Source: Bradyrhizobium sp. Gha | GTDB taxonomy: Bacteria; Pseudomonadota; Alphaproteobacteria; Rhizobiales; Xanthobacteraceae | Direction: 5' to 3' | DNA: 41,169 nt | Assembly (NCBI RefSeq): GCF_900113735.1 | Contig: NZ_FOQM01000055.1 | Location: forward strand, 1 to 41,169 | Shown here: positions 7,900 through 16,496 of the stretch, piece by piece | Position numbering within the stretch: the first letter of the stretch is position 1 | Layout of the letters: each line of letters opens with the position of its first letter | Program-made: the position numbers and the translations under genes | Notes under the pieces: model-generated | Databases searched by the model: none | What the model was told of the DNA's origin: nothing | Seen by the model: the letters and a program-made list of their open reading frames with translations, nothing else

Positions 7900-9722
7900 C
7901 AGATCGTCCCCAACAGGCCCTGCGGCCTGAATCGCACGAGCAGCAGCAGGACGATGCCGTAGATCAGGATGCGGTACTCGGCCGCGATCCGGAAGATCTC
8001 GGGCAGGCCGACCAGCGCCACCGCGCCGACGATGGCGCCGACGACATTGCCGAGCCCGCCGAGGATCACGACGGTCAGCGCCAGGATCGATTGCTGCGTG
8101 TTGAAGGTCTCGTGGTTGATGTAGGAATAGAGATGCGCGGCGATGCCGCCGCTGACGCCCGCGGCGAACCCGCCGAAGATGAAGGCCAGTGATTTATAGC
8201 GGTTCAGGCTGATTCCATAGGCGCGCGCGGCAATGTCGTCGTCGCGGATGGCGCGAAAGCTGCGGCCGAGATGCGAGCCGAGCAGGCGCGCCTGGAGCAG
8301 CGCGAGCACGACCATCACCGCAAAGGCGAACCAGTATACCGAGGCCGGGCTGATCAGATCGTAGCCGAACAGCGACAGCGGCGGGATACCGGAAATGCCA
8401 ATGGGCCCGCGCGTGACGCTCTCCCAGTTCAAGATCACCAGCGACACGATCTCGCCGATGGCGAGCGTCGCGATCGAGACGTAGTGCCCGCGCAGCCGAA
8501 ACGACGGCGAGATCAGCAGCGTGCCGAGCGCGGCACTCATCAGGCCGCCGGCGATGATGGCGAGACCGACCGGAACTGACAACGTCAGCGACAGCAGCGC
8601 GGAAGTATAGGCGCCGATCGCAAGCAGCGCGGCATGTCCGAGCGAGACCTGCCCGATCGTGCCGGCGACGAGCGTAAGACTCAGCGCGAGCATGCCGAGC
8701 AGCCAGGCATTGATCAGGGTCTGCAGCACGTAGAACGACACCGGCAGCAGCGGCAGGATCCCGAACAAAGCGACTGCGACAGCCAGGCCCCAGCGCGGAA
8801 TTCGCACGGGCCGGCTCGGCGCGATGAAGGTGCCGGTCAGCGGCTCCGGCGGCGCCTGTCGGGCGCTGGCGAACAGGCCGTTCGGGCGCAGCACGAGAAC
8901 GACGACGAGCAGCAAGAAGGCGAACAGGTTTCGGTAACTGGTGCCGAACACGGCGACGCCGTAGCTCTCGACCAGTCCCAGCAACAGGCTGCCGACCACC
9001 GCGCCCGGCACATTGCCGGCGCCGCCAACGACCTCGGCGACGACGCCCTTCAGCGTCGCCTGCAGGCTCATCGCGGTGTCGATCTGGTTGTAGTACATGC
9101 CGACCAAGAGACCCGAGACGCCGCCGAGCGCAGCCGCAATGCCGAACACCGTCTGGTTGACGCGGTTGACGTCGACGCCCATCTGCATCGCCGCGTCGCG
9201 GTCCTGCGAGGCCGCGCGCACCGCCCAGCCGAGCTTGGTATAGCGCAGGAACACGAACAGCAGCAGCGCGCTGGAGATGCCGACGCCCGCGATCAGGAGA
9301 TCAAGCGGGCCGATGGTGCCGCCGCCGACCTGGAAGCGGACATCCGGCAACTGGCTCGGCAGCGCGCGCGGATTGGGCGAGAAGGTCAGCATGACCAGCT
9401 GATCGAGCACGAAGCTGATGCCGATCGTCGCCAGCAGCGGCGCGATCCGCACCGAGTTCTGCAGCGGGCGTAGACCGAACCGTTCGATGATCAGTCCGAC
9501 CAGCGCCGCCACGGCCGCGACGAAGATGATGGTGAGCGGCAGCGGCGTGTGCAGCTGCACCACCGCGACCCAGCCGATATAGGCGCCGACGAGATAGATC
9601 GAGCCCTGGGCGAAGTTGATCAGCCGGCTGACGCCGAAGATCAGCGCGAGCCCGACCGCAACGAGGGCGTAGACGTTACCGACGATCAGCCCGTTGATGG
9701 TGTAGTCGAGCCAGGAAGACAC
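7899..9722 (-). CDS. Fused LivH-LivM ABC transporter permease
   Basis: A 607-residue protein joining both permease subunits of a branched-chain amino acid-type importer. Residues 1-290 are LivH-like (start LDYTINGLIVGNVYALVAVG, later GVVAEVVGGAGNVPGAVVGS), and residues about 310-607 are LivM-like (LVAGTIGQVSLGHAALLAIG, LGGLGNVVGAIVGA near the end). Each half has about eight hydrophobic segments. In most bacteria these are separate genes; the fusion would fix a 1:1 ratio. A 54-bp gap with AGGGAACC-like sequence separates it from the binding-protein gene upstream. Confidence 0.9.
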   Translation of the reverse strand: MSSWLDYTINGLIVGNVYALVAVGLALIFGVSRLINFAQGSIYLVGAYIGWVAVVQLHTPLPLTIIFVAAVAALVGLIIERFGLRPLQNSVRIAPLLATIGISFVLDQLVMLTFSPNPRALPSQLPDVRFQVGGGTIGPLDLLIAGVGISSALLLFVFLRYTKLGWAVRAASQDRDAAMQMGVDVNRVNQTVFGIAAALGGVSGLLVGMYYNQIDTAMSLQATLKGVVAEVVGGAGNVPGAVVGSLLLGLVESYGVAVFGTSYRNLFAFLLLVVVLVLRPNGLFASARQAPPEPLTGTFIAPSRPVRIPRWGLAVAVALFGILPLLPVSFYVLQTLINAWLLGMLALSLTLVAGTIGQVSLGHAALLAIGAYTSALLSLTLSVPVGLAIIAGGLMSAALGTLLISPSFRLRGHYVSIATLAIGEIVSLVILNWESVTRGPIGISGIPPLSLFGYDLISPASVYWFAFAVMVVLALLQARLLGSHLGRSFRAIRDDDIAARAYGISLNRYKSLAFIFGGFAAGVSGGIAAHLYSYINHETFNTQQSILALTVVILGGLGNVVGAIVGAVALVGLPEIFRIAAEYRILIYGIVLLLLVRFRPQGLLGTI

Positions 9723-9776
9723 GCAGGGTTCCTAATGAAGGGAGAAAGGCCGGAGCGAAGGGCTCCGGCCAAGAGA

Positions 9777-10934
9777 TCAGGTGGGCTTGCCGTCCCAAAG
9801 GGCGAACTGCCCCTTGCGCACGACGAGCTCGGCATTCATCGCGCCGTTGATGCGACGGGTCGCGACGTTGAACGTCGCGCTGCCGAAGATCACGCTCGGG
9901 ACGTCCTTGACCTTGGCGAAGGCATCGCGGATCGCCTTGCGGTCGGTGCCGCCGATCCTCAGCACGGCGGCTGCCATGTTCATGGCGTCATACGCGTAGG
10001 CGTTGAAGGCATCGGGCTCGAGCCCGTTGTACTTCTTCTTGAAGCCGGCGATGAATTTCTGCACCTCGGGCCGCGGGTCCTCCGGGAAGTAGCGCGTGCC
10101 GACATGGACGTCCTCGACGGCTTCGCCGCCGAGCTCCAGAAATTTCGGCGAATAGACCGAACTGGCGGCGCAGATCACCTGCTTCAGCCCGACCTGGCGG
10201 GCCTGGCGCGCGATCAGGGCACCATCGGAATAATAGGAGATCAGGACCAGACCATCCGGATTGGCATCGCGCACGCGCACCAGCGTGGAGCGGAAGTCGC
10301 GCTCCTCGGCGATATAGCCTTCGGTGATGACGATCTCCGCGCCATATTCCTTGGCGGCGTTGTTGAAATAGTCGCGGCTGGTGCGGCCCCAATCGGTGTT
10401 GAGGTGCAGCACCGCCAGCTTCTTCAGACCGAGCTTCTTCACCGCATAGCGCGCCAACAGCGGCTGCTCGTCGGCCTGGCTGACCGACGTGCTCCACATG
10501 AAATCGCCGCCCTTGGTGAAGTCAGGATGCGAATTGGTGAAGCCGAACTGCACGAGACCGCCGCGCTGATAGATCGGCGAGGCCGCCATCGAAGCGGGGC
10601 TGGAGAAGTCGCCGAGCTCCATGACGATCTTGGGATCGGACACGAATTTCTGGGCGATCGCGACCGACTGACGCGGATCGCTCTGGCTGTCCTCGAACTG
10701 ATAGGCGAGCTTGCGGCCGTTGATGCCGCCGGCGGCCTGGATCTCGTCGAGCGCGAGATCGAAGCCCTGCTTCCACTGCGTGCCATATTGCGCGTTCGGC
10801 CCGGTGAGAGGACCGCTGACGCCGAGCAGGATGGGATCGGTGCTGTCAGCGAAGGCAGCGCGCGAGAGGGCTGTTCCCGCGATTGCGGCGGCGAGCGAGC
10901 CCTTGACCAGGGTTCGACGATTGATGTTGCTCAT
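9777..10934 (-). CDS. ABC transporter substrate-binding protein (LivK/type I fold)
   Basis: A 385-residue periplasmic binding protein of the branched-chain amino acid/amide family. It opens with a twin-arginine-like leader (NINRRTLVKGS, then a hydrophobic stretch ending SRAAFADS), so export could be by Tat. The mature part begins DPILLGVSGPLTGPNAQYG, the standard type I periplasmic-fold start. The start at 10934 is preceded by GGAG; four more in-frame codons exist upstream. It should supply substrate to the LivHM fusion. The ligand cannot be read from sequence; the neighbouring flavin monooxygenase suggests something other than a plain amino acid. Confidence 0.88.
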   Translation of the reverse strand: MSNINRRTLVKGSLAAAIAGTALSRAAFADSTDPILLGVSGPLTGPNAQYGTQWKQGFDLALDEIQAAGGINGRKLAYQFEDSQSDPRQSVAIAQKFVSDPKIVMELGDFSSPASMAASPIYQRGGLVQFGFTNSHPDFTKGGDFMWSTSVSQADEQPLLARYAVKKLGLKKLAVLHLNTDWGRTSRDYFNNAAKEYGAEIVITEGYIAEERDFRSTLVRVRDANPDGLVLISYYSDGALIARQARQVGLKQVICAASSVYSPKFLELGGEAVEDVHVGTRYFPEDPRPEVQKFIAGFKKKYNGLEPDAFNAYAYDAMNMAAAVLRIGGTDRKAIRDAFAKVKDVPSVIFGSATFNVATRRINGAMNAELVVRKGQFALWDGKPT

Positions 10935-10967
10935 GCACGGCTCCATCCAGTCAGGTGTTGAAACAGA

Positions 10968-11546
10968 TTACTTCGAAGGTTCGCCGAGCGACAGCATCAG
11001 CCGGTTCGCCCAGTTGAAGAACGAGGCTCCGTTGATGACGTCGACGATCTCGGCGTCGTCGAGGCCGACGCTGCGCAGCTCCGCGACATTGTCGGGGCCG
11101 AAGGCGATCGGCGTCGACGCGAGCGCCACCGAGGCCTTGACCACGGCGTTCCAGCGCTCGCCGAGATCGGCATTGACGCCTTCGTCGAGCAGCTTCTGAA
11201 CGTCGTCGCGGCGCTTGGAATAGGTGCTGGCGAAGCGCGCATGCACCGAGGCGCAATAGATGCAGCCGTTGTAGCGCGAGGTCGCAGCCGCCGCGAGCTC
11301 GCGCTCGGCGCGCGGCAGGCCGTCCGCGACGTTGTAGAAGATGTCCTTGTCGGTCTTGGTGCGGGCTTCCAGCACCTCGGGGTCGCGCGCCAGCAGGCGG
11401 AAATATTCCGACTTGGCGCGGGCGCGATCGACCAGGCCAGCATAATGCCGCTCGGTGAGCTCTGCTTCGGGCAGCGGCTCGATCCAGGAGACCCAACCGA
11501 GCTCATCCTGGGTGAAGACGACGGGCTGATTGACGGTGGCGCTCAT
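10968..11546 (-). CDS. AhpD-like alkylhydroperoxidase domain protein (Avi_7169 type)
   Basis: A 192-residue protein of the carboxymuconolactone decarboxylase/AhpD superfamily. The active-site motif is present: Glu83 in RAERELAAAATS, then Cys95-x-x-Cys98 and His102 in NGCIYCASVHARF, the arrangement that gives AhpD thiol peroxidase activity. From memory it matches the family named alkylhydroperoxidase domain protein Avi_7169, known from clusters with an Avi_7170-type protein and a luciferase-like monooxygenase, exactly as here. It lies 15 bp after the 11562-12170 gene and 33 bp before the binding-protein gene, so it is inside the operon. It may remove peroxide made by the flavin enzyme (inference). 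Confidence 0.85.
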   Translation of the reverse strand: MSATVNQPVVFTQDELGWVSWIEPLPEAELTERHYAGLVDRARAKSEYFRLLARDPEVLEARTKTDKDIFYNVADGLPRAERELAAAATSRYNGCIYCASVHARFASTYSKRRDDVQKLLDEGVNADLGERWNAVVKASVALASTPIAFGPDNVAELRSVGLDDAEIVDVINGASFFNWANRLMLSLGEPSK

Positions 11547-11561
11547 GATTGCAGCCTCCTC

Positions 11562-12170
11562 TTAGGCGTTCGCGTTCGCGGCCGCGAGCGTGCGCAGGCC
11601 GCTGACGACCCGCACCTGGAACGACAGGAACGCGACGAGTTGCGAGAAGGTGACGATGCCGGTCTTCGACCAGCCGGCGGCCAACAGCGCCTTCATGTCG
11701 GTGGAGGCCGCGTCGCGGGGCCGAAACACCAGCAGGTGCGCGTGCTCGAGCGCCGCGGTGAGCCTGTTACCGAGAACGGACTTGCTCGCCGCGCTCACGC
11801 GATAAATCAGACCAGCCGTGTTCTCGACCGACAGCGGGCCGGCCGGATACGAGCCATAGGGACCCGACGTCTTGCCCCGCGCGATCTCGGCGTCAACGGC
11901 ATCAAGCAGGGCCGCTCCCCCCGCGCTCGTCGCAAGCTTGTCGCGATAGAAGGTCGCAACGGGAGATTCGCCATGGAGCCCGGTCACGACGGCTGCGACC
12001 GCCGCGCGTTCGAGCAGCGAAAAGTCGCCGGCATCGATCGGCTCGAACAGCGAGAGATAGCTCTTCTGCGCGTTCTCGCGCGCTTGCAGGCGCTTGGCGC
12101 GGATGGCGTCCAGCGCCGATCCTGGTTGGATGCCGGCTAGTTTGTCGATGATATCAGTCGTCACCATCAT
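11562..12170 (-). CDS. CMD-domain protein (Avi_7170 type), no catalytic cysteines
   Basis: A 202-residue, mostly helical protein of the carboxymuconolactone decarboxylase fold. It contains no cysteine at all, so unlike its neighbour it cannot run the AhpD thiol chemistry. The middle part has the usual ERAAVAAVVTGLHGESP segment, and ALLAAGWSKTGIVTFSQLVAFLSF near the end resembles the second helix pair of the fold. It starts with two consecutive ATGs (12170 and 12167); GAGG upstream suits either. I assign it to the Avi_7170 family by memory. A pairing with the Cys-containing partner as a heteromer is possible but unproven. Confidence 0.78.
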   Translation of the reverse strand: MMVTTDIIDKLAGIQPGSALDAIRAKRLQARENAQKSYLSLFEPIDAGDFSLLERAAVAAVVTGLHGESPVATFYRDKLATSAGGAALLDAVDAEIARGKTSGPYGSYPAGPLSVENTAGLIYRVSAASKSVLGNRLTAALEHAHLLVFRPRDAASTDMKALLAAGWSKTGIVTFSQLVAFLSFQVRVVSGLRTLAAANANA

Positions 12171-12197
12171 TCAGCCTCGTGCAATTCCCTAAACCGA

Positions 12198-13232
12198 CTA
12201 GCCAGCCAGCGCCACGTCGCGCGCGGTGCGGGCCCAGCCCAGCGCCGGCGCGACTTTTTCTGCCACCAGCTCGATCGAGCGCAGGACGTAGGGATGCGGC
12301 GCATCGACCGAATGGACCTGGAACACCAGATCAGTCACCCGCTCCAGCGTCGCATCCGTGCGCAGCGAGGCAATGACCTCGCCGGCTCCGCCGACATGGG
12401 TATCGAACGCTGTGATCATCTCCTCCAGCGTCTCGCCGGGAGGAAGATGGCCGCTCTTCATGAACTGTGGCAATGCGCGCCGCAGGCCGATATCGGCAAG
12501 CCGCATCGCGTCGCGATGCTCGTCGGCGACGAACACGCTGCGCGACGCCATGATGCGCGGTTCGGCGCCCTGTGGCAGCGCGGCGAGATAGGCGTCGATG
12601 ATCGGGTTCTGGATCTCGGCGAGCGTGGCGTTCGGCGCGTCCTTGGCCCGCGGCTGGGTGCGCGACAGCAGCAGGCCGTCGCCGGCCTTGCCGGCGCGCG
12701 CGCCGCCCGCCACCGAGAATGTCGCCTGCCAGATGCGCTTGTCCAGTTGCGGCCGCTGCGGATAGAGCGTGTCGCCGCCGTCGAGTTGCTTGCCGGTCAG
12801 CGCCCTGCGCACGACCTCCAGATTGCGCGCAAAGATCTCGTTGCGCTGGGTGCCGTCGAGGCCGAACGCGGCAAAGGCCGACGGATTGCCGCCGGTTCCG
12901 ACGCCGAGCTCGAACCGCCCGTTGCAGAGCAGATCCAGCACCGCGGCGTCCTCCGCCACGCGTACCGCGCTCTCCAGCGGCAAAGTGACGATGCCGGTGC
13001 CCAGGCGGATGCGCGAGGTCTGGGCTGCGACATAGCCGAGGAAGGTGAAAGGCGACGGCAGTCCGCCCTCCCGCTCGTGAAAATGGTGCTGCGCGATCCA
13101 CGCGGAATCGAGGCCCGCCTTCTCGGCGCGGACGATCTGCTCGGCAGCGAAGCGATAGCGTTCCGCCGGGGGGGCTTCATCGAGAAGCCGCGTGAAAAAT
13201 CCCAGGCGTTTCAGGTTTGCAAAACGTTTCAT
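12198..13232 (-). CDS. Luciferase-like FMN-dependent monooxygenase (KPN_01858 type)
   Basis: A 344-residue protein with the bacterial luciferase-like TIM-barrel pattern: RLGFFTRLLDE at the start, SAWIAQHHFHEREGG (residues about 40-55), RIRLGTGIVTLPLESAVRVAED (about 75-95) and GRFELGVGTGGNPSAF. Such enzymes use reduced flavin and O2 to oxidise an organic substrate. The set of this enzyme with two AhpD/CMD proteins and an ABC importer matches the KPN_01858 family context I remember, for which no reaction is established. The start at 13232 has AGGGG upstream; the frame extends to 13286 without support. No flavin reductase gene lies nearby, so reduced flavin must come from elsewhere. Confidence 0.85.
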   Translation of the reverse strand: MKRFANLKRLGFFTRLLDEAPPAERYRFAAEQIVRAEKAGLDSAWIAQHHFHEREGGLPSPFTFLGYVAAQTSRIRLGTGIVTLPLESAVRVAEDAAVLDLLCNGRFELGVGTGGNPSAFAAFGLDGTQRNEIFARNLEVVRRALTGKQLDGGDTLYPQRPQLDKRIWQATFSVAGGARAGKAGDGLLLSRTQPRAKDAPNATLAEIQNPIIDAYLAALPQGAEPRIMASRSVFVADEHRDAMRLADIGLRRALPQFMKSGHLPPGETLEEMITAFDTHVGGAGEVIASLRTDATLERVTDLVFQVHSVDAPHPYVLRSIELVAEKVAPALGWARTARDVALAG

Positions 13233-13358
13233 ACGACCCCTGTCGGGCGAGGATGGCCCTCGATGATGTCGGTTGCCGCGGCCCAAGACAAGCGGGCAAT
13301 GCGCAGGGCTGCCCGCCGCGAGCGCACCTCCGCGCCGGCCCCGCGATGGGCAGACTGC

Positions 13359-14141
13359 CTACCAGCTCGGCAGCACCGCGCCCTTGAACGTGGTGAGGAT
13401 GAACTCCTTCACCTCGGGCGTATGGTAGCTGTCAACCAGAATCTTGACCCAAGGCTTGTCCTTGTCGGCGCTGCGCACCGCGATCAGGTTGACATAGGGG
13501 CCCTTGGGGTCCTCGCGCAGGATCGGATCCTTGACTGGATCGAGGCCCGCCTGGGTTGCATAATTGGTGTTGATCGCGGCTGCGTCGACGTCGTCGAGCG
13601 CGCGCGGGGCCTGGGCCGCGTCGACCTCGATGAATTTCAGCTTCCTGGGATTCTCGGTGATATCGAGCACCGTCGGCTTGAAACCGACCCCGTCCTTCAG
13701 CTTGATCACGCCCTTGTCGCGCAGCAACAGCAGCACGCGGCCGCCATTGGTCGGATCGTTGGGGATCGAGATCTTGCCGCCGTCGGGAATGTCGGCGAAC
13801 GCCTTGTGCTTCTTCGAATAGACGCCGATCGGGAAGTTCACGGTGAGGCCGACCGGCTCGATCCGGTAGCCGCGATCAGCCTTCTGGTTGTCGAGATAAG
13901 GCTGGTTCTGGAACGAATTGGCCTGGATATCGCCGGCATCGAGCGCGGCATTCGGCACCACATAGTCGGAGAATTCGATGAGCTGGATGTCGAGCCCCTG
14001 CTTGGCCGCGATCGGCTTCACCGCCTCGAAGATCTGCGCATGCGGCCCGGGCGTCACGCCGATCTTGATGGTCTCGGCGAAGCTTGCTGCCGACCATGCG
14101 GCAAGCGCGGTTGCGAGGATCAAAGCGGGACGAAACGACAT
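13359..14141 (-). CDS. MetQ/NlpA-family periplasmic binding protein without lipobox
   Basis: A 260-residue binding protein of the D-methionine (MetQ/NlpA) family. A classical signal peptide ends at ASFA-ETIKIGV, and the mature start is followed by GPHAQIFEAVKPIA and the family segment ALDAGDIQANSFQNQPYLDN. There is no cysteine at the cleavage site, so it should be soluble rather than a lipoprotein. The start at 14141 has GGAGA upstream; ATG at 14153 is an alternative with a poorer site. No metN or metI lies nearby, so it either works with a distant MetNI or feeds another carrier. It is the first gene of the minus-strand set that continues to livF. Confidence 0.85.
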   Translation of the reverse strand: MSFRPALILATALAAWSAASFAETIKIGVTPGPHAQIFEAVKPIAAKQGLDIQLIEFSDYVVPNAALDAGDIQANSFQNQPYLDNQKADRGYRIEPVGLTVNFPIGVYSKKHKAFADIPDGGKISIPNDPTNGGRVLLLLRDKGVIKLKDGVGFKPTVLDITENPRKLKFIEVDAAQAPRALDDVDAAAINTNYATQAGLDPVKDPILREDPKGPYVNLIAVRSADKDKPWVKILVDSYHTPEVKEFILTTFKGAVLPSW

Positions 14142-14314
14142 CTTGGTCTCCATGACTCATCAAGACTGAGTGGAACCGTATTCGCTTCTCTGCCGGGCGA
14201 AATCAATGAAATGAAAATCCATATTGACCGGCTAGCACGGGCAACGCTTCTCCGTTCGCCGCCAGACGGGAAACGAACGCAGATTGAGGCAGGCGCGGAC
14301 CGCCCGCAAGCCAG

Positions 14315-15754
14315 CTAGGCGCGCGGCTCGGCGCGCCATGTCGAGGGCGAAACCATGATCAGCACGCAGATCACGGCGGAGGCCGCGAGCGACACCGTGA
14401 CCATGGTGGCAAGCCCGGCCATTCCCGCGCCGACATAGGCAACCGCTATCCAGCCGCCGCCGGCCGCGATCAGGATGCGCGCGACCCCGGATGCGAGCGG
14501 GCCCATCGCCCGACCCGCGCCCTGCGCGGCGAACGAGGTGACGAAGCCAAAGCCCAGCGCCGCATAGGCCGGTGCCACGATGCGCAAGTACGTCATGCCT
14601 TCGTTGACGACGTCGGCGTCGCCGCTAAAGAGATGCAGCCACGCCGTCGGGAAAATCGCGACCAGGAGGCCGATGGACCCCGTCATGATCATGCCGGCGG
14701 CGCCGCTGACCCAGCCGATCCTTTGCGCCCGCGCGGTCTGGCCCGCGCCCATGTTGACGCCGACCATGGTCAGCGTCGCCGTGCTGATGCCGAACAGCAG
14801 CGGGATCATGATGTAGTCGAGCCGCGAGGCGATGCCGTAGCCGGCGAGTGCCGAGGTGCCGAACAGGCCGACCGCACCGGTGACGAGGATGACGGTGAGA
14901 TTGGTCAACACGGCGTTGAACGCGGTCGGGATACCGACCTTGAGCATGTCGCCGAAAATCTTTGCGCGCAGGGGCACGATGTGCAGCCGCAAGCCGGATG
15001 CACCCGAGGACATGTAGCGCAGCAGGAACAGCATCGCCGCGCCGTAATAGAGACCGAAGGCGAGACCGGCGCCGGCAATGCCGAGGCTTGGAATCGGTCC
15101 GAAACCGAAGATCAGCAGCGGCGAGACGGGAATCGTCACGATCGCGCCGATCAGGGTGACCAGCGCAGGCACCTTGACGTTGCCCGAGCCGCGCAACGCC
15201 GCCGCCTGGAGATTGACGATCCACGCCGGAATCGCTCCGGCGAAGAGATTGTCGGAGTAGGTAATGGCGGCGTCGAGCGCGCCGTCGCGGCCGCCGAGCA
15301 GGCGAAACAGCGGCGGCCCGCCGAGGTTAGCCCCGAGCGTGAACAGCGCGCCCGCGATGATCGCAAGCACGATGGCGTGGAACAAAGCGGCGTCGGCATC
15401 GTCGCGGCGGCCGGCGCCGACCGCACGCGCCACCGACGAGGCGACGCCGGAGCCGAATCCGCCATTCGACATCATCGTCATCAGCATGAAGATCGGGAAC
15501 ACCATCGCGGCGCCGGCCAGCGCATCGGTGCCGAGATAACCGACATAATAGGCCTCCGCGATGTTGACCGCGGTCTGCGCCACCAGGACTGTCACCGTCG
15601 GCAGCGCCAACTTGAGCAACGTCGGAAGGATGGGCGCGGTCAGAAGCGCGGTGCGACGCTGATCGGCGGTCGCGGCCGCCGGACGAGGCGCGGCCGGCTC
15701 GCGCGCCGGGGCCTCCAGCGCGGACAAGGGCGGGGCGGCGTCTTCGACTGACAT
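14315..15754 (-). CDS. MATE family efflux transporter
   Basis: A 479-residue membrane protein with about 12 hydrophobic segments in two related halves, starting after a Pro/Ala-rich cytoplasmic tail of about 35 residues. Segments such as LKLALPTVTVLVAQTAVNIAE and GTDALAGAAMVFPI mark the first MATE domain; GVNMGAGQTARAQRIGWVSG marks the second. MATE proteins expel cationic or lipophilic compounds using H+ or Na+. The start at 15754 has AGGA eight bases upstream; codons up to 15817 run through the operator and are rejected. It is divergent from a TetR regulator and shares its operator, so drug-induced derepression is likely. Confidence 0.92.
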   Translation of the reverse strand: MSVEDAAPPLSALEAPAREPAAPRPAAATADQRRTALLTAPILPTLLKLALPTVTVLVAQTAVNIAEAYYVGYLGTDALAGAAMVFPIFMLMTMMSNGGFGSGVASSVARAVGAGRRDDADAALFHAIVLAIIAGALFTLGANLGGPPLFRLLGGRDGALDAAITYSDNLFAGAIPAWIVNLQAAALRGSGNVKVPALVTLIGAIVTIPVSPLLIFGFGPIPSLGIAGAGLAFGLYYGAAMLFLLRYMSSGASGLRLHIVPLRAKIFGDMLKVGIPTAFNAVLTNLTVILVTGAVGLFGTSALAGYGIASRLDYIMIPLLFGISTATLTMVGVNMGAGQTARAQRIGWVSGAAGMIMTGSIGLLVAIFPTAWLHLFSGDADVVNEGMTYLRIVAPAYAALGFGFVTSFAAQGAGRAMGPLASGVARILIAAGGGWIAVAYVGAGMAGLATMVTVSLAASAVICVLIMVSPSTWRAEPRA

Positions 15755-15802
15755 TGCCGTAATCCTGTTTGGTTTCCGGGGCCGCCGCCGATCCGACGAC
15801 CA

Positions 15803-15843
15803 TTGCATTATGATCATAATCTATTATTATGATCGTAATGCAA
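15803..15843. promoter_or_regulatory. Duplicated palindromic TetR-type operator
   Basis: ATTATGATCATAAT (15807-15820) is a perfect 14-bp palindrome; ATTATGATCGTAAT (15826-15839) repeats it with one change. Together they form a larger inverted repeat, 15803-15820 against 15826-15843, matching at 17 of 18 positions. It sits between the divergent MATE and TetR genes and is AT-rich against a GC-rich background, so it probably overlaps both promoters and binds two TetR dimers. Confidence 0.85.
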
Positions 15844-15906
15844 TAGCAAATCGCTCACGATCCCGTGGCCGCCGTCCAGGCTGACCATGGGAGGGGATTG
15901 AGGCCC

Positions 15907-16482
15907 ATGCGCTACGACAAGGGACACAAGGACGAGACCCGCCGGCACATCCTCGATGTCGCCTCGGCGCAGTTTCGGGAGAGTGGCATTGCCGCCGTCG
16001 GCATTGCCGGCATCATGGCGGAGGCGGGCCTTACCAATGGCGCCTTCTACTCGCACTTCGCCTCCAAGGAGGAGCTGGTGCGAAAGGTGCTGATCGATGC
16101 GCTCACCCGGCGTGAGGAGCGGCACAGGGACAATCTGGAGAACGGCGTGGCGCTCGAGGCCACCATCCGCGAGTATCTTTCGACGCGGCACCGCGACCGC
16201 GCCGGCACGGGCTGCCCGACCGCGGCGCTGGCCGCCGAGATCGCACGGCATCCGAAGGCAACGCGTGATGCCTTCACCGGAAAGCTCGCCGACATCATCG
16301 TGCTGATGGCGGAGCAGATCAGGCAGGGCTCGCCGGAACGGCGGCGGCGCAAGGCGATCACGATCTATGCGACCATGGTCGGCGCGCTGCAATTGGCTCG
16401 GGCCGTCAACGACAAGCCGCTGTCCGACGAGATCCTGGAGAATGCGGTGGAAGCAGCGATTGCGACCGCGAACGCGCGTTGA
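15907..16482 (+). CDS. TetR family transcriptional regulator
   Basis: A 191-residue regulator. The N-terminal helix-turn-helix spans about residues 11-55 (ETRRHILDVASAQFRESG, then IAGIMAEAGLTNGAFYSHF and SKEEL), the standard TetR pattern; the rest is the helical ligand-binding domain, with GCPTAALAAEIARH typical of one TetR C-terminal family. ATG 15907 follows GGAGGGG and GAGG; an earlier in-frame ATG at 15865 lacks a good site. Its divergent arrangement with the MATE exporter and the shared palindrome at 15803-15843 indicate that it represses both genes and is relieved by an exporter substrate. Confidence 0.93.
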   Translation: MRYDKGHKDETRRHILDVASAQFRESGIAAVGIAGIMAEAGLTNGAFYSHFASKEELVRKVLIDALTRREERHRDNLENGVALEATIREYLSTRHRDRAGTGCPTAALAAEIARHPKATRDAFTGKLADIIVLMAEQIRQGSPERRRRKAITIYATMVGALQLARAVNDKPLSDEILENAVEAAIATANAR

Positions 16483-16496
16483 CGCGTCCGAATCCG

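Noticed and set aside
12294..14318. Very long open frame (674 codons) on the plus strand
   Set aside because: It lies antisense to the monooxygenase and MetQ-like genes, has His/Arg/Asp-rich composition typical of antisense frames in GC-rich DNA, and shows no domain or ribosome site.
14633..15751. 372-codon plus-strand frame
   Set aside because: Antisense to the MATE gene and rich in Arg, Glu, His and Gln as expected from reversed hydrophobic codons.
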